Below, piece by piece: positions 36,710 to 45,608 of a stretch of 64,000 bases of DNA; within the stretch, counting starts at the first letter, position 1, and each line of letters begins with the position of its first letter. Made by a program: the position numbers and the translations under genes. The stretch is taken from contig NZ_PZKC01000005.1 of the NCBI RefSeq assembly GCF_003034845.1, positions 124,001 through 188,000 on the forward strand, written 5' to 3'. This DNA is from Pseudothauera lacus. GTDB lineage: Bacteria; Pseudomonadota; Gammaproteobacteria; Burkholderiales; Rhodocyclaceae. The notes beneath the pieces are model-generated. The model made no database searches. It had not been told where the DNA came from and worked only from the letters and a program-made list of their open reading frames with translations.

Positions 36710-39700
36710 ATGAGTGCCGCCGCGCCACCGTCCGCCGCGCCGCCGCGTCGCCGCGGGCGCCGGTTCGCTGGTCTGGCCGCGGTCTTGCTGTGTGTGCTGG
36801 CGCTCACCCTGGGGTGGTTGCTTGCCAGCGAGGGGGGGCTGCGCGCCGCCGTGCGCCTGGCGACATGGGCGAGTGGCGGGCAGTTGCAGTTCGTCGACGT
36901 CCGCGGCCGCGTGCTCGGGCCGCTGAGCATCGCCGAGCTGCGTTTCGAAAGTGCCGCCCAGCGCTTCATCGTGCGCGAGCTGGCCACCGACTGGCAGCCT
37001 GTGGCGCTGCTGCAGCGGCGCCTCCATGTCGATCGCCTGCAGATGGCGGAACTGCGTCTGGCGACGGCCCCCGACCCCGACGCCGGCCCCCTTGAACTGC
37101 CGCGCACCCTGCGCCTGCCGCTGGCCCTGGAGGTCGGGCGTTTGCAGGTCGGGCGCGTGGTGGTGGAAGCCTGGCCGGTGGCCGCGGACGCTGCGCCGCA
37201 GTTCCTCGTCGAGGCGTTGAGCGGCGCCTTGCGCAGCGATGCGCACAGCCACGTGGTGACGGACCTGGAGCTGCAGCTGCCGGCGGTGACGGTGACGGTC
37301 GATGCCTTGTCGCTGGCGGCTGACCCGCCCTATACGCTGGCCGCCACGGGGGGGCTGCAGGGCAGCCACGAAGAGCGTGAGTTCGCGGCCCGCTTCTCCC
37401 TTGCCGGCGATCTGGCAGAGCCGCAGCTCGCTCTGCAGGCCAGCGGTGCAGGCCTCAGCGGCGAGCTGCAGCTGCATGCCACACCCTTTGCCGCGGTGCC
37501 CTTGCGCAGTCTGCAGCTCGCGCTGAGCGGAGTCGATCCGGCCGCCTTCCACGCGGCCGCACCACACGCCCTGCTGCGCCTCGAAGCCCGCCTTGCCGGT
37601 GTGGCGGGGGAGCATGGGGGCGACTGGGCGCTGGCCGGCACGCTCGCGGGGGATAACGCCGTGCCCGGGGCGATTGATGGCGGACAGTTGCCGCTGGAGC
37701 GCTTCAGCAGCGCACTGCGCTGGGAGGCGGGGCATGTCGGCGTGCATGACATGGCGCTCGTCCTGGCGGGCGGCGGCCGCGTTGCCGGCTCCGTGCAGTG
37801 GATCGGCGACGCCGAGGCGGCCCCCGTTGCCGCACACCGCGAGGATGCACTGCGCGGGCGGGTGGATGCCGCACTGACCCTGCAGGGGGTCGATCCGGCC
37901 CGTGTGCGCGGGGACTGGCCGGCGCTGCCCATCGATGGTGTGATCGAGGCCCGTGCCGAAGGCGTGCAGCAGTCCGCGCAGCTCCGTCTGCAGACCGCCG
38001 GTGCGCGCCTGGAGGCCGAGCTGACGGTGGATGGCGGCGCCGCGGTGACGCGTTTCGAAGCCAGCGCGCGGTTGCGCGAGGTGGTGCCGCAGCGCTTCCT
38101 CGCCGCTGCCCCGGCCGGCAAGCTGGGGCTGGATGTCGAGGCCAGCGGCAAGTTCGGTGAGGCCGTCGAGGTGGCCCTCGACTGGCGCCTGGTCGATGCC
38201 CGCATCGAGGGGCGTGCGTTCAGCGCTGACGGCCGTCTCGCGCTCGCCGGTGAGCGCATTGTTGATGCCGCGCTGCACTTCGCCCTCGGCGACAACCGCC
38301 TGCGGGTCGACGGTGCCTGGGGGGCGCCTGCCGACCGTCTGCGGTTCAATCTCGATGCGCCGCGCCTGGACAGTCTGGGATTCGGCATAGCCGGACGTGC
38401 CGGTCTGGTTGGCGAACTTGGCGGCACTGCGGCGGAGCCCGCAGGTCATTTCATCCTCCACGCCGATCACCTCAGTCTGCCGGGCGATGTGCGCGTAGAC
38501 GGGCTCAACGCACAGGGGCGCATGGACGCCGGGCTGGACGGGCCGTTGCAGTTGGCGCTGGGCCTGAGCGGTATTGGTGACACTGCCCGGCGTTGGCTCG
38601 ACAGTGTGGCGCTGGCGGTGGACGGGCGGCGCAGCGCGCACCGCATCACTGTTCACGCGAGCACGGCCGAAGACAGCCTGAGCGCTGCCCTTGACGGCGG
38701 CCTGGGTGGCGAGGACGGCCTGCAGTGGTCCGGGCGGATCGACGAACTCGCCGTCGGCGGACGCTTTCCCGCCCGTCTGCAGGCCCCGGTCGGCTTGCGC
38801 GCCGGCAGTCAGCACGTTGAGCTGGATGCCGCCCACATCGAAGCCGGTGAGCAGGGCAGCATCCGTTTCCTGCAGACGCTGTGGACGCCGCAGCGCACCG
38901 TCCTGCGCGGTACTCTGAGCGGTCTCGCGCTGGGGCTGCAGACCCGTGCCGATGGTCGCCCGCGGCGCGGACCGGGGCCCCTGGTGCTGGGCGCGGAGTG
39001 GGACCTGCGCCTGGCGGCGAGCGCCGAAGGCGAGCTGCGCATCTTCCGCGAGGCCGGTGATCTCGAGATCAGCGGCGAGATCAGCACGCGGCTGGGCCTC
39101 GAACATCTGGAAGCCTGGCTGACGGCGCGTGACAACCGCCTGGCGCTGGCGGTCGATGCCCGCGGCAGCGAGTTCGGCAGCCTCAACGCGGCGCTCACCG
39201 CGCTCGCCGAGCGCGGCCCCGGCGGGACCTGGGGGCTGGCGCCAGAGGGCGCGCTGCTCGGCTCGGCGCGTCTGCAGATGCCGTCGATCGCGTGGATGGG
39301 GCGTCTGCTGCAGGAGAACGTCGACACCGCCGGCAGCCTGGAGGCCGAGTTCTCGTTTTCCGGCACGCCAGCTGCGCCGCTTGCTGCCGGCCGCATCCGC
39401 GGGCGGGATCTTGCCGTCGCCCTGGTCGACCAGGGGCTGCAGCTCAGCGGCGGCGAACTGCTCGCCGAGTTCGACCGCGACCGCCTGCGCCTGACCCGCC
39501 TCAGCTTCGTGTCACCAAACCGCGTGCGCCCGCGCGACAACCGCCCGCCGGTGGCGGCGCTCACCGCGACTGCGGGCACCCTCGAGGCTGGCGGAGAGAT
39601 CGCCCTCGACAGTGGTGAAGGTCACTTCAGCTTCACTGCGGACCGTCTGCCGATGCTGCAGCGCGTCGACCGCTGGCTGATCGTGTCCGGACGTGGCGAG

Positions 39701-40615
39701 GGGCGGTCGACGTGGACCTCGCTGGCCCTGAACGCCGATCTGAGTGCCGATGCCGGCTACGTGGAGTTTGCCGAAACGCCGGCGCCCAGCCTCTCCGACG
39801 ACGTCGTCGTCCTTGGCCGCGAGGCGCCGGGTGGCAGCGCGCTGGCGATCGATGCCGATATCCGCGTGGCGATGGGTGATCATCTCTACTTCAGCGCCCT
39901 CGGTGTCGATACCCGTCTTACCGGCGCCCTGCGCGTGCGCATGAGCGAGGGCCGTCCACTCACCGCGGTGGGCACCATCGCCACCGCCGGCGGCGTGTTC
40001 CGTGGCTACGGGCAGAATCTCAGCATCGAGCGCGGGCTGATCAACTTCCAGGGCGCGGTGGACAACCCCGGGCTCAACATCGTCGCGCTGCGCAAGGGAC
40101 TCGCGGTGGAGGCCGGGGTGGCGATTGGCGGCAGTGTGCGCCGGCCGCAGGTGCGGCTGGTCTCCGAGCCGACCGTGCCGGACCCCGAGAAGCTGTCGTG
40201 GATCGTCCTTGGGCGCCCGCCGGCGGCAGGTTCCGGCGCCGATCTGGGGCTGCTGCTGCCGGCTGCGCAGGCCTTGCTGGGCGGCCCTGGCGGCGGCATG
40301 ACCGAGCAGCTGTCGCGCAGCCTGGGCTTCGACGAGTTCGCCATCGGCCAGGGTGAGGTCGGCGGCATCTCGCGGCGTGCCACCAGCCGGGTGGTGGGCA
40401 GCGGCACGGCAGTCGATGACGGCGGCGTCGGCGGTCAGGTGCTTACCGTCGGCAAGCGCCTGTCGGCCGATCTGCTGCTGTCCTTCGAGCAGAGCCTCGG
40501 CGGGGCCGAGAGCCTGGTCAAGCTGACCTACCAGCTCAGCCGCCAGGTCTCGCTGGTCGCCCGCGGAGGCAGTGACAATGCCGTCGATCTGTACTACACG
40601 ATATCCTTCCGCTAG
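36710..40615 (+). CDS. tamB: TamB-like translocation/assembly module protein (AsmA-like)
   Basis: A 1301-residue inner-membrane-anchored periplasmic protein. One N-terminal TM helix (about 22-42), then a long repetitive beta-rich region of the AsmA/TamB type, and a C-terminal TamB (former DUF490) domain (about 960-1300) with GGVFRGYGQNLSIERGLINF, followed by LSWIVLGRPP and a final Tyr/Phe-rich strand. TamB-family proteins bridge the envelope and help outer-membrane protein insertion or phospholipid transport. tamA, the usual partner, is not adjacent; instead tamB follows trpC by 6 bp. The stop TAG is the first TAG of palindromic repeat B. Confidence 0.9.
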   Translation: MSAAAPPSAAPPRRRGRRFAGLAAVLLCVLALTLGWLLASEGGLRAAVRLATWASGGQLQFVDVRGRVLGPLSIAELRFESAAQRFIVRELATDWQPVALLQRRLHVDRLQMAELRLATAPDPDAGPLELPRTLRLPLALEVGRLQVGRVVVEAWPVAADAAPQFLVEALSGALRSDAHSHVVTDLELQLPAVTVTVDALSLAADPPYTLAATGGLQGSHEEREFAARFSLAGDLAEPQLALQASGAGLSGELQLHATPFAAVPLRSLQLALSGVDPAAFHAAAPHALLRLEARLAGVAGEHGGDWALAGTLAGDNAVPGAIDGGQLPLERFSSALRWEAGHVGVHDMALVLAGGGRVAGSVQWIGDAEAAPVAAHREDALRGRVDAALTLQGVDPARVRGDWPALPIDGVIEARAEGVQQSAQLRLQTAGARLEAELTVDGGAAVTRFEASARLREVVPQRFLAAAPAGKLGLDVEASGKFGEAVEVALDWRLVDARIEGRAFSADGRLALAGERIVDAALHFALGDNRLRVDGAWGAPADRLRFNLDAPRLDSLGFGIAGRAGLVGELGGTAAEPAGHFILHADHLSLPGDVRVDGLNAQGRMDAGLDGPLQLALGLSGIGDTARRWLDSVALAVDGRRSAHRITVHASTAEDSLSAALDGGLGGEDGLQWSGRIDELAVGGRFPARLQAPVGLRAGSQHVELDAAHIEAGEQGSIRFLQTLWTPQRTVLRGTLSGLALGLQTRADGRPRRGPGPLVLGAEWDLRLAASAEGELRIFREAGDLEISGEISTRLGLEHLEAWLTARDNRLALAVDARGSEFGSLNAALTALAERGPGGTWGLAPEGALLGSARLQMPSIAWMGRLLQENVDTAGSLEAEFSFSGTPAAPLAAGRIRGRDLAVALVDQGLQLSGGELLAEFDRDRLRLTRLSFVSPNRVRPRDNRPPVAALTATAGTLEAGGEIALDSGEGHFSFTADRLPMLQRVDRWLIVSGRGEGRSTWTSLALNADLSADAGYVEFAETPAPSLSDDVVVLGREAPGGSALAIDADIRVAMGDHLYFSALGVDTRLTGALRVRMSEGRPLTAVGTIATAGGVFRGYGQNLSIERGLINFQGAVDNPGLNIVALRKGLAVEAGVAIGGSVRRPQVRLVSEPTVPDPEKLSWIVLGRPPAAGSGADLGLLLPAAQALLGGPGGGMTEQLSRSLGFDEFAIGQGEVGGISRRATSRVVGSGTAVDDGGVGGQVLTVGKRLSADLLLSFEQSLGGAESLVKLTYQLSRQVSLVARGGSDNAVDLYYTISFR

Positions 40616-40794
40616 CCTGCATTTCTCACACCCTCACGTCGCGAGGGGGTCGAGGCGCCGCCGTGGTGCGCCGCACGGACTGAGCGGCGCCGACGGCGTA
40701 GCTGACACTACGTCGAGGCGGCGTGAGGGAGTACGGCGTGCCACGGCGAGCGTATCGGCACCCGCAGCAGGGATGGTGTGAGAAATGCGGGCTA
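40612..40794. repeat. Palindromic intergenic repeat, copy B (with about 84-bp internal insertion)
   Basis: Starts CTAGCCTGCATTTCTCACAC, supplying the tamB TAG stop, and ends GGTGTGAGAAATGCGGGCTA. It matches copies A and D at both ends but holds about 84 extra bases after CTCACGTCGCGAG (about 40645-40728), themselves rich in GGCG/CGCC dyads. Lies between tamB and msrA. Confidence 0.9.
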
Positions 40795-40821
40795 AGTGGC
40801 GGAGATGAAGGAGGCGCGTAC

Positions 40822-41382
40822 ATGAACCAAACTGCAACGGCGCCTGCGGGCGAGGTGGCGATACTCGGCGGAGGGTGCTTCTGGTGCCTGGAGGCGGTTT
40901 TCGCGGAAGTCGACGGGGTGCTCGAGGTGTGCTCCGGTTACGCCGGCGGTCATACCGATGCGCCTGCCTACGACGAGGTCTGCCGTGGCGACAGCGGCCA
41001 TGCCGAGGTCGTGCGGGTGGTCTTCGATCCCCTGCGGATCAGCTACCGCGAAGTGCTGGAGATCTTCTTCGCCATCCATGATCCGACCACCCTCAACCGC
41101 CAGGGCAACGATGTCGGCACCCAGTACCGTTCGGTGATCTTCACCACCTCGGCAACGCAGGATGCCAGCGCACGCGCGTTGATCGAGGAGATCGCCGACG
41201 ACCGCCTGTTCCACGCCGCCATCGTCACCGCCGTCGAACCCGCGCCGCGCTTCTGGGCGGCGGAAGCGGAACACCACCAGTACTACGCGCGCAATCCCGG
41301 GCAGGCGTATTGCCAGTACGTCGTTGCGCCCAAACTGGCGAAGTTCCGCGAACGCTTCGCCGCCCGCCGGCGGCGTGGCTGA
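40822..41382 (+). CDS. msrA: Peptide-methionine (S)-S-oxide reductase MsrA
   Basis: A 186-residue repair enzyme reducing methionine-S-sulfoxide. The catalytic Cys lies in ILGGGCFWCLEAVF (GCFW motif, about 20-23); SGYAGGHTDAPAYDEVCRGD and GHAEVVRVVFDP follow, plus NDVGTQYRSVIF. C-terminal Cys near AYCQYVVAPK could be the resolving residue. ATG at 40822 chosen by AAGGAGG eight bases upstream; the open frame further upstream runs through repeat B. Confidence 0.95.
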   Translation: MNQTATAPAGEVAILGGGCFWCLEAVFAEVDGVLEVCSGYAGGHTDAPAYDEVCRGDSGHAEVVRVVFDPLRISYREVLEIFFAIHDPTTLNRQGNDVGTQYRSVIFTTSATQDASARALIEEIADDRLFHAAIVTAVEPAPRFWAAEAEHHQYYARNPGQAYCQYVVAPKLAKFRERFAARRRRG

Positions 41383-41503
41383 GGCGCCGTCAGCCCGGCA
41401 GTGAAATGCTCACCACCGTCCGCCCTGAATCCTGCGGCAGCGCTCGGGAGAACCTTGTCGAGGGGCAGTCCGAGCGGCATTGGTCTGCCCGCAAATGAAC
41501 GCC

Positions 41504-41546
41504 GTGTGACCCTCCCGCGACGCGCCAGGGTGAGAAATGCGGGCTA
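41504..41546. repeat. Partial palindromic repeat, copy C (one end only)
   Basis: GTGTGACCCTCCCGCGACGC followed by AGGGTGAGAAATGCGGGCTA matches one terminus of the element family with changes; the other half is missing. Its terminal CTAG is extended to CTAGAAT, which supplies a -10-like box for the next gene. Confidence 0.6.
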
Positions 41547-41550
41547 GAAT
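41545..41550 (+). promoter_or_regulatory. Putative -10 box (TAGAAT) formed at a repeat edge
   Basis: GGGCTAGAATGG: the last bases of repeat copy C plus AAT. It lies 57 bp before the FKBP ATG. Confidence 0.4.
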
Positions 41551-41606
41551 GGCCCGCGCAGTATTTCTGCCTGCCCCTGCGCAGGCCCAATTACCGAGGA
41601 GATTCC

Positions 41607-41951
41607 ATGTCCCAGACCACCACCGCCAGCGGCCTCGTCATCGAAGAACTGGAAGTCGGCAGCGGAGCTGCCGCCGCCAAGGGCAATACCGTCACCGTGC
41701 ATTACACCGGCTGGCTGACCGACGGCAAGAAGTTCGATTCCAGCAAGGATCGCAACGACCCCTTCGAATTTCCGCTCGGCGCCGGCTACGTCATCCGTGG
41801 CTGGGATGAAGGCGTGCAGGGCATGCTGGTGGGCGGCAAGCGCAAGCTCACCATCCCGCCCGAGCTCGGTTATGGCGCGCGCGGCGCCGGCGGGGTGATC
41901 CCGCCGAATGCCACGCTGGTGTTCGAGGTCGAACTGCTCGGCGTGCGCTGA
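41607..41951 (+). CDS. FKBP-type peptidyl-prolyl cis-trans isomerase
   Basis: A 114-residue single-domain FKBP without signal peptide, so cytoplasmic. The core is complete: [20 protein letters not shown], then [20 protein letters not shown] with the active-site aromatic residues, [20 protein letters not shown] and the final [15 protein letters not shown] lies 7 bases before the ATG. Short FKBPs of this kind are folding helpers. Confidence 0.93.
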   Translation: MSQTTTASGLVIEELEVGSGAAAAKGNTVTVHYTGWLTDGKKFDSSKDRNDPFEFPLGAGYVIRGWDEGVQGMLVGGKRKLTIPPELGYGARGAGGVIPPNATLVFEVELLGVR

Positions 41952-41958
41952 GACAGCC

Positions 41959-41978
41959 GAGGGGCGTTGTCGCCCCTC
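41959..41978 (+). terminator. Hairpin after the FKBP gene
   Basis: GAGGGGCG / CGCCCCTC with loop TTGT, 8 bases after the stop, followed by ATTG. Likely an intrinsic terminator with a poor U-tract. Confidence 0.6.
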
Positions 41979-42017
41979 ATTGCAGGCGTTGGCGGCGCCC
42001 ACGTTTCACCTTCGTGA

Positions 42018-42115
42018 CTAGCCCGCATTCTCACACCATCCCTGCTACGGGTGCCGATGCACTCGCCGTGGCACGCCGTACTCCCTCGCGACGTGAGGGT
42101 GCGAGAAATGCGGGC
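42018..42115. repeat. Palindromic intergenic repeat, copy D (full length, opposite orientation to A)
   Basis: Starts CTAGCCCGCATTCTCACACC and ends GGTGCGAGAAATGCGGGCC. Its reverse complement aligns base for base with copy A over almost the whole length. Lies between the converging FKBP and recQ genes. Confidence 0.9.
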
Positions 42116-42123
42116 CAGGTGGC

Positions 42124-43947
42124 TCAGGTGGTGCCCGCCACCACTTCCAGAATGGCTTCACCGTAGGCCTCCAGCTTGCGGTCGCCGATGCCGCTGACGC
42201 CGGCCAGTTCGCTCAGGCTGGTGGGGCGGGCGAGGGCGATTTCGCGCAGCGTGGCGTCGTGGAAGATGACGTAGGCCGGCACGTTGCGTTCGCGGGCCAG
42301 ATCGGTGCGCCAGGCGCGCAGGCGGTCGAACAGCGTGGTGGGGATGCCGGCGGGGATCTCCAGCGTGGTGCTGCGGCGCTTGGTGCGTTGGCGCTTCTCC
42401 GCGCTCAGGCGCAGCGTGAACCCGGCCTCGCCGCGCAGCAGCGGGCGGGCCTCGTCGGTGAGTGCGAGGGCGCCGTAGCGTTCGTGGTCCACCGTCAGCA
42501 GGCCGCGCGCCACGAGCTGACGGAAGAGGGTGCGCCAGGTCTTGTCGTCCACGTCGGCGCCGATGCCGAAGGTACTCACCGCCTCATGGCCGCGCTCGAC
42601 CACCTTTTCGCTGCGCTCGCCGCGCAGCACGTCGATGAGGTGGCCGGCGCCGTAGCGCTGGCCGGTGCGGAAGACGCAGGACAGCGCCTTGCGCGCGGCA
42701 TCGGTGGCATCCCAGGTGCGCGGCGGTTCCAGGCAGTTGTCGCAATTGCCGCACGGGCCGCTGGCCTCGCCGAAGTACTCGAGCAGGTGCTGGCGGCGGC
42801 AGCCGGTGCTCTCCACAAGACCGACGAGGGCATCGAGGCGCGCCCGGGCCATGCGCTTGAAATCCTCGCTGCCTTCCGATTCGTCGATCATGCGGCGCTG
42901 CTGTACGACGTCGGCTGCTCCCCAGGCCATCCATGCCTGCGCTGGCAGGCCGTCGCGCCCGGCGCGGCCAGTTTCCTGGTAATAGCCTTCCACCGAACGC
43001 GGCAGGTCGAGGTGGGCGACGAAGCGTACGTCGGGCTTGTCGATGCCCATCCCGAAGGCGATGGTGGCGACCATGACGATGCCGTCCTCGCGCAGGAAGC
43101 GGGTCTGGTTGGCGGCGCGCTCCTCGGTGGGCATGCCGGCATGGTAGGGCAGGGCGTCGACGCCCTGCTCGACCAGCCAGGCGGCGGTCTCCTCGACCTT
43201 GCGGCGCGACAGGCAATAGACGATGCCGGCGTCGCCCTGGTGGTCCTCGCGGATGAAGGCGAGCAACTGGCGGCGCGGGTCGGCCTTGTCGACCATGCGG
43301 TAGCGGATGTTGGGGCGGTCGAAACTCGAGACGAAGCGGCGTGCCTCCTGCAGGCGCAGGTTGCGGGCGATCTCCTCGCGGGTGTGGCGGTCGGCGGTGG
43401 CGGTCAGCGCGATGCGCGGAATGCCCGGGTAGCGTTCGGGGAGGATGGAGAGCTGGAGGTACTCGGGGCGGAAGTCGTGCCCCCATTGCGACACGCAGTG
43501 CGCTTCATCGATGGCGAACAGCGCCAGCCGGCGGGTGTCGCGCAGCTCGTCCAGGGTGTCGAGGAAGCGCGGCGTGAGCAGACGCTCGGGGGCGACATAG
43601 AGCAGGTCGAGGCGGCCGCCGAAGAGTTCGCGCTCCACCGCGCGGGCCTCGTCGAGCGACAGGCTGGAGTTGAGGAAGGCGGCCGCCACCCCCGCTTCGA
43701 CCAGCGCGCTGACCTGGTCGTGCATCAGCGCGATCAGCGGCGAGACGACGATCGCGGTGCCTTCGCGCAGCAGCGCCGGGATCTGGTAGCACAGCGACTT
43801 GCCGCCACCGGTGGGCATCAGCACCAGCGCATCGCCGCCTGTGGCAAGGTGCTCGACGATGGCCTGCTGTTCGCCGCGGAAGGCGGTGTAGCCGAAGACG
43901 TGTTCGAGGACGTGGTGGGCGCTGGGGGCGTAGCGGGGCGCGTTCAT
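42124..43947 (-). CDS. recQ: ATP-dependent DNA helicase RecQ
   Basis: A 607-residue superfamily 2 helicase. Walker [17 protein letters not shown] (about 44-59), DEAH box in [18 protein letters not shown], and the second RecA lobe with [17 protein letters not shown] and [10 protein letters not shown]. The RecQ zinc site is CGNCDNCL with upstream Cys. Winged-helix (RQC) and C-terminal HRDC domains follow (about 520-600). Resolves recombination and replication intermediates. Starts 35 bp after rfaE2 on the same strand. Confidence 0.96.
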   Translation of the reverse strand: MNAPRYAPSAHHVLEHVFGYTAFRGEQQAIVEHLATGGDALVLMPTGGGKSLCYQIPALLREGTAIVVSPLIALMHDQVSALVEAGVAAAFLNSSLSLDEARAVERELFGGRLDLLYVAPERLLTPRFLDTLDELRDTRRLALFAIDEAHCVSQWGHDFRPEYLQLSILPERYPGIPRIALTATADRHTREEIARNLRLQEARRFVSSFDRPNIRYRMVDKADPRRQLLAFIREDHQGDAGIVYCLSRRKVEETAAWLVEQGVDALPYHAGMPTEERAANQTRFLREDGIVMVATIAFGMGIDKPDVRFVAHLDLPRSVEGYYQETGRAGRDGLPAQAWMAWGAADVVQQRRMIDESEGSEDFKRMARARLDALVGLVESTGCRRQHLLEYFGEASGPCGNCDNCLEPPRTWDATDAARKALSCVFRTGQRYGAGHLIDVLRGERSEKVVERGHEAVSTFGIGADVDDKTWRTLFRQLVARGLLTVDHERYGALALTDEARPLLRGEAGFTLRLSAEKRQRTKRRSTTLEIPAGIPTTLFDRLRAWRTDLARERNVPAYVIFHDATLREIALARPTSLSELAGVSGIGDRKLEAYGEAILEVVAGTT

Positions 43948-43982
43948 CCGCGCATTTTACCCGTGCCGTGGCGGCATGCCGC

Positions 43983-44471
43983 TCAGACGCCGCGAATGCG
44001 CCCGAGGAGGGCGGTGGTGGAGCGCTCGTGGAGGAAGGGGATGGCGTGTACGCTGCCGCCCCAGCCGCGCACCTCGGCGCTGCCGACGATGTTGGCAGGC
44101 GCCCAGTCGCCGCCCTTGACGAGGATTTCCGGGCGGCATTCGAGAATGCGCGCGAGCGGGGTGTCCTCATCGAACCAGGTCACCAGATCGACACAGGCCA
44201 GCGCCGCCATCACCGCCAGACGGTCTGCGAGCACGTTCACCGGGCGGTCGTCGCCCTTGCCGAGGCGCTTCACCGAGGCGTCGGTGTTGAGCGCCACCAC
44301 CATTGCCGCCCCCAGCGCGCGGGCTTGGGCGAGGTAGGTGACGTGGCCGCGGTGAAGGATGTCGAAACAGCCGTTGGTGAATACCAGCGGGCGCGGCAGC
44401 GCGCCGACGCGGCTGGCCAGTTCGGCGGGGGGGCAGATCTTGGCTTCGAAGGCCGGGGCGGGGAAGTCCAT
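43983..44471 (-). CDS. rfaE2: D-glycero-beta-D-manno-heptose 1-phosphate adenylyltransferase
   Basis: A 162-residue nucleotidyltransferase corresponding to the C-terminal domain of enteric HldE. FTNGCFDILHRGHVTYLAQA contains the H-x-G-H motif, and the end shows VKGGDWAPANIVG and FLHERSTTALL, an ISTT-like signature. It makes ADP-heptose for the LPS inner core. The kinase half (rfaE1/hldA) is not in the window, so the two activities are encoded separately here. Confidence 0.93.
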   Translation of the reverse strand: MDFPAPAFEAKICPPAELASRVGALPRPLVFTNGCFDILHRGHVTYLAQARALGAAMVVALNTDASVKRLGKGDDRPVNVLADRLAVMAALACVDLVTWFDEDTPLARILECRPEILVKGGDWAPANIVGSAEVRGWGGSVHAIPFLHERSTTALLGRIRGV

Positions 44472-44578
44472 GAGCGGTGGCAGCGGTGGGCAAGGGCGGA
44501 TTGTAGCGCCGTTGCCACTCTGCCGACCAATGCCAGCATGACGTTCACCGGCTGCCCGACAGGGATCCGCTTGCCGGA

Positions 44579-45529
44579 CTATGCCCGAGGGCGACTGATT
44601 GCCGCGCGCTGCGCACTGCGCCATTCGGCCAGCGCCACGAGGGCGTCGGGGAGGTCGGCGATCACCCGCACACCGGGCAGGCGTGCAGCCTTGCCCTGCA
44701 CTGCCTGGCCGCCTGCCCACAATTCGATCGCCGCCGGCAGGGCCGCGCGCAGCGTATTGAGGCCGTCGATTGCGCTGCGCGCGGGAAAGGCGGCGCTGCA
44801 GCTCAGTGCGACGATGTCGAAGTCGCCGCTGCTGGCGGCGTTGCAGATGTCGGTGATTGGCGTCTGGGTGCCGAGCGAGACGCACACCGCGCCTTCGGGC
44901 ACCAGGGTGGCCTCGGCCATCAGCAGGCCGAGGGCGTGCAGTTCGTCGGGCAGGGTGGTCAGCAGGATGCGCGGGCGGCCGTCGGTGGCGGCCTGTGCGC
45001 CGATGGCACTGCGCAGGACGTTCTGCACCTGCTCGGTATACAGATGCTCCTCGGCGACGTCGATGTCGCCGCGCATCCAGGCCTGTCCGACGCGGATGTT
45101 CAGTGGTGCGACGGTGTCGCAGACGAAGCGCTGCAGGCCGTGCTTGAGGAGCAGCTGATGGAGGGCGATGCGCAGTTCGGCACTGCGCTGCAGGCGCAGC
45201 AATTCGATGAGACGGTCGTGGGTGGCGCTGTCGGGATCGCCCTCCGGGGCCAGCGCGGTGGCCGCGCTGTCGAGCATTGCCGCGAGGGTGCCGGCGTCGA
45301 GCGTGACGACGCTTGAGGGACGGCGGCCGAGGTCGAGCAGGCGGCGGATCAGGCGCAGCTTGTCGACCTGTTCGGGGGGGTAGAGGCGGTCGCCGTTGTG
45401 GTCGCGTGCCGGCAGAGGAAAGCCGTAGCGGCGCTCCCAGACGCGCAGGATGTCCTTGGAGAGGCCGGTGTCGCGTTCGACCGCGGTGATGCCCAGGCCT
45501 TCGGCCGGTTTGTCGAGTTTGTTTTGCAT
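44579..45529 (-). CDS. MerR-type B12-dependent photoreceptor regulator (CarH/LitR-like)
   Basis: A 316-residue regulator. N-terminal MerR winged helix (about 13-75; ITAVERDTGLSKDILRVWER, then YGFPLPARD), a four-helix cobalamin-cap domain (about 105-175) and a B12-binding Rossmann domain (about 185-310). The CarH/LitR light-sensing signature W-x9-E-H is exact (Trp151, Glu161, His162). The lower-ligand motif E-x-H-x-x-G is present (His198 in LPDELHALG). In characterised CarH, adenosylcobalamin drives a DNA-bound tetramer in the dark and light breaks it. Divergent from a nine-gene operon, with palindromes in between; autoregulation is likely. Light response is inferred, not shown. Confidence 0.85.
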   Translation of the reverse strand: MQNKLDKPAEGLGITAVERDTGLSKDILRVWERRYGFPLPARDHNGDRLYPPEQVDKLRLIRRLLDLGRRPSSVVTLDAGTLAAMLDSAATALAPEGDPDSATHDRLIELLRLQRSAELRIALHQLLLKHGLQRFVCDTVAPLNIRVGQAWMRGDIDVAEEHLYTEQVQNVLRSAIGAQAATDGRPRILLTTLPDELHALGLLMAEATLVPEGAVCVSLGTQTPITDICNAASSGDFDIVALSCSAAFPARSAIDGLNTLRAALPAAIELWAGGQAVQGKAARLPGVRVIADLPDALVALAEWRSAQRAAISRPRA

Positions 45530-45544
45530 TTTGTCCTGGACAAA
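45530..45544. promoter_or_regulatory. Operator candidate O1: perfect TTTGTCC-T-GGACAAA palindrome
   Basis: A perfect 7-1-7 dyad directly upstream of the regulator's ATG and two bases before the -35 box of the rightward promoter. Its centre is 45537, 62 bp from that of O2. Confidence 0.65.
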
Positions 45545-45546
45545 TG

Positions 45547-45575
45547 TTGACTTCGTGTTCGCTTGATCCTATCTT
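45547..45575 (+). promoter_or_regulatory. Rightward promoter of the lipid operon (TTGACT-17-TATCTT)
   Basis: -35 TTGACT at 45547-45552, 17-bp spacer, -10 TATCTT at 45570-45575: a near-consensus sigma70-type promoter pointing to the nine-gene operon. It lies between operators O1 and O2. Confidence 0.65.
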
Positions 45576-45599
45576 AGGTTCATCGATCACTTTTGTCCA
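45571..45599 (-). promoter_or_regulatory. Leftward promoter of the MerR-type regulator (TGGACA-17-TAAGAT)
   Basis: On the minus strand, -35 TGGACA at 45594-45599, 17-bp spacer and -10 TAAGAT at 45571-45576. The -10 overlaps the rightward promoter's -10 and the -35 lies inside operator O2, so only one polymerase can occupy the region at a time. Confidence 0.6.
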
Positions 45600-45605
45600 G
45601 GACAT
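45592..45605. promoter_or_regulatory. Operator candidate O2: TTTGTCC-A-GGACAtg
   Basis: Same dyad as O1 with two mismatches at the right end. Centre at 45599. It covers the leftward -35 box and lies just before the first ATG of the rightward operon. Confidence 0.55.
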
Positions 45606-45608
45606 GCC

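Noticed and set aside
35648-39106. A 1152-codon open frame on the minus strand opposite trpD, trpC and tamB
   Set aside because: It is antisense to three clear genes, has no recognisable domain and a His/Gln/Arg-rich composition typical of the complement of high-GC codons.
40612-42115. Two repeats flanking msrA and the FKBP gene as a composite transposon
   Set aside because: There is no transposase, and msrA and the FKBP gene are ordinary core genes; the copies look like independent insertions.
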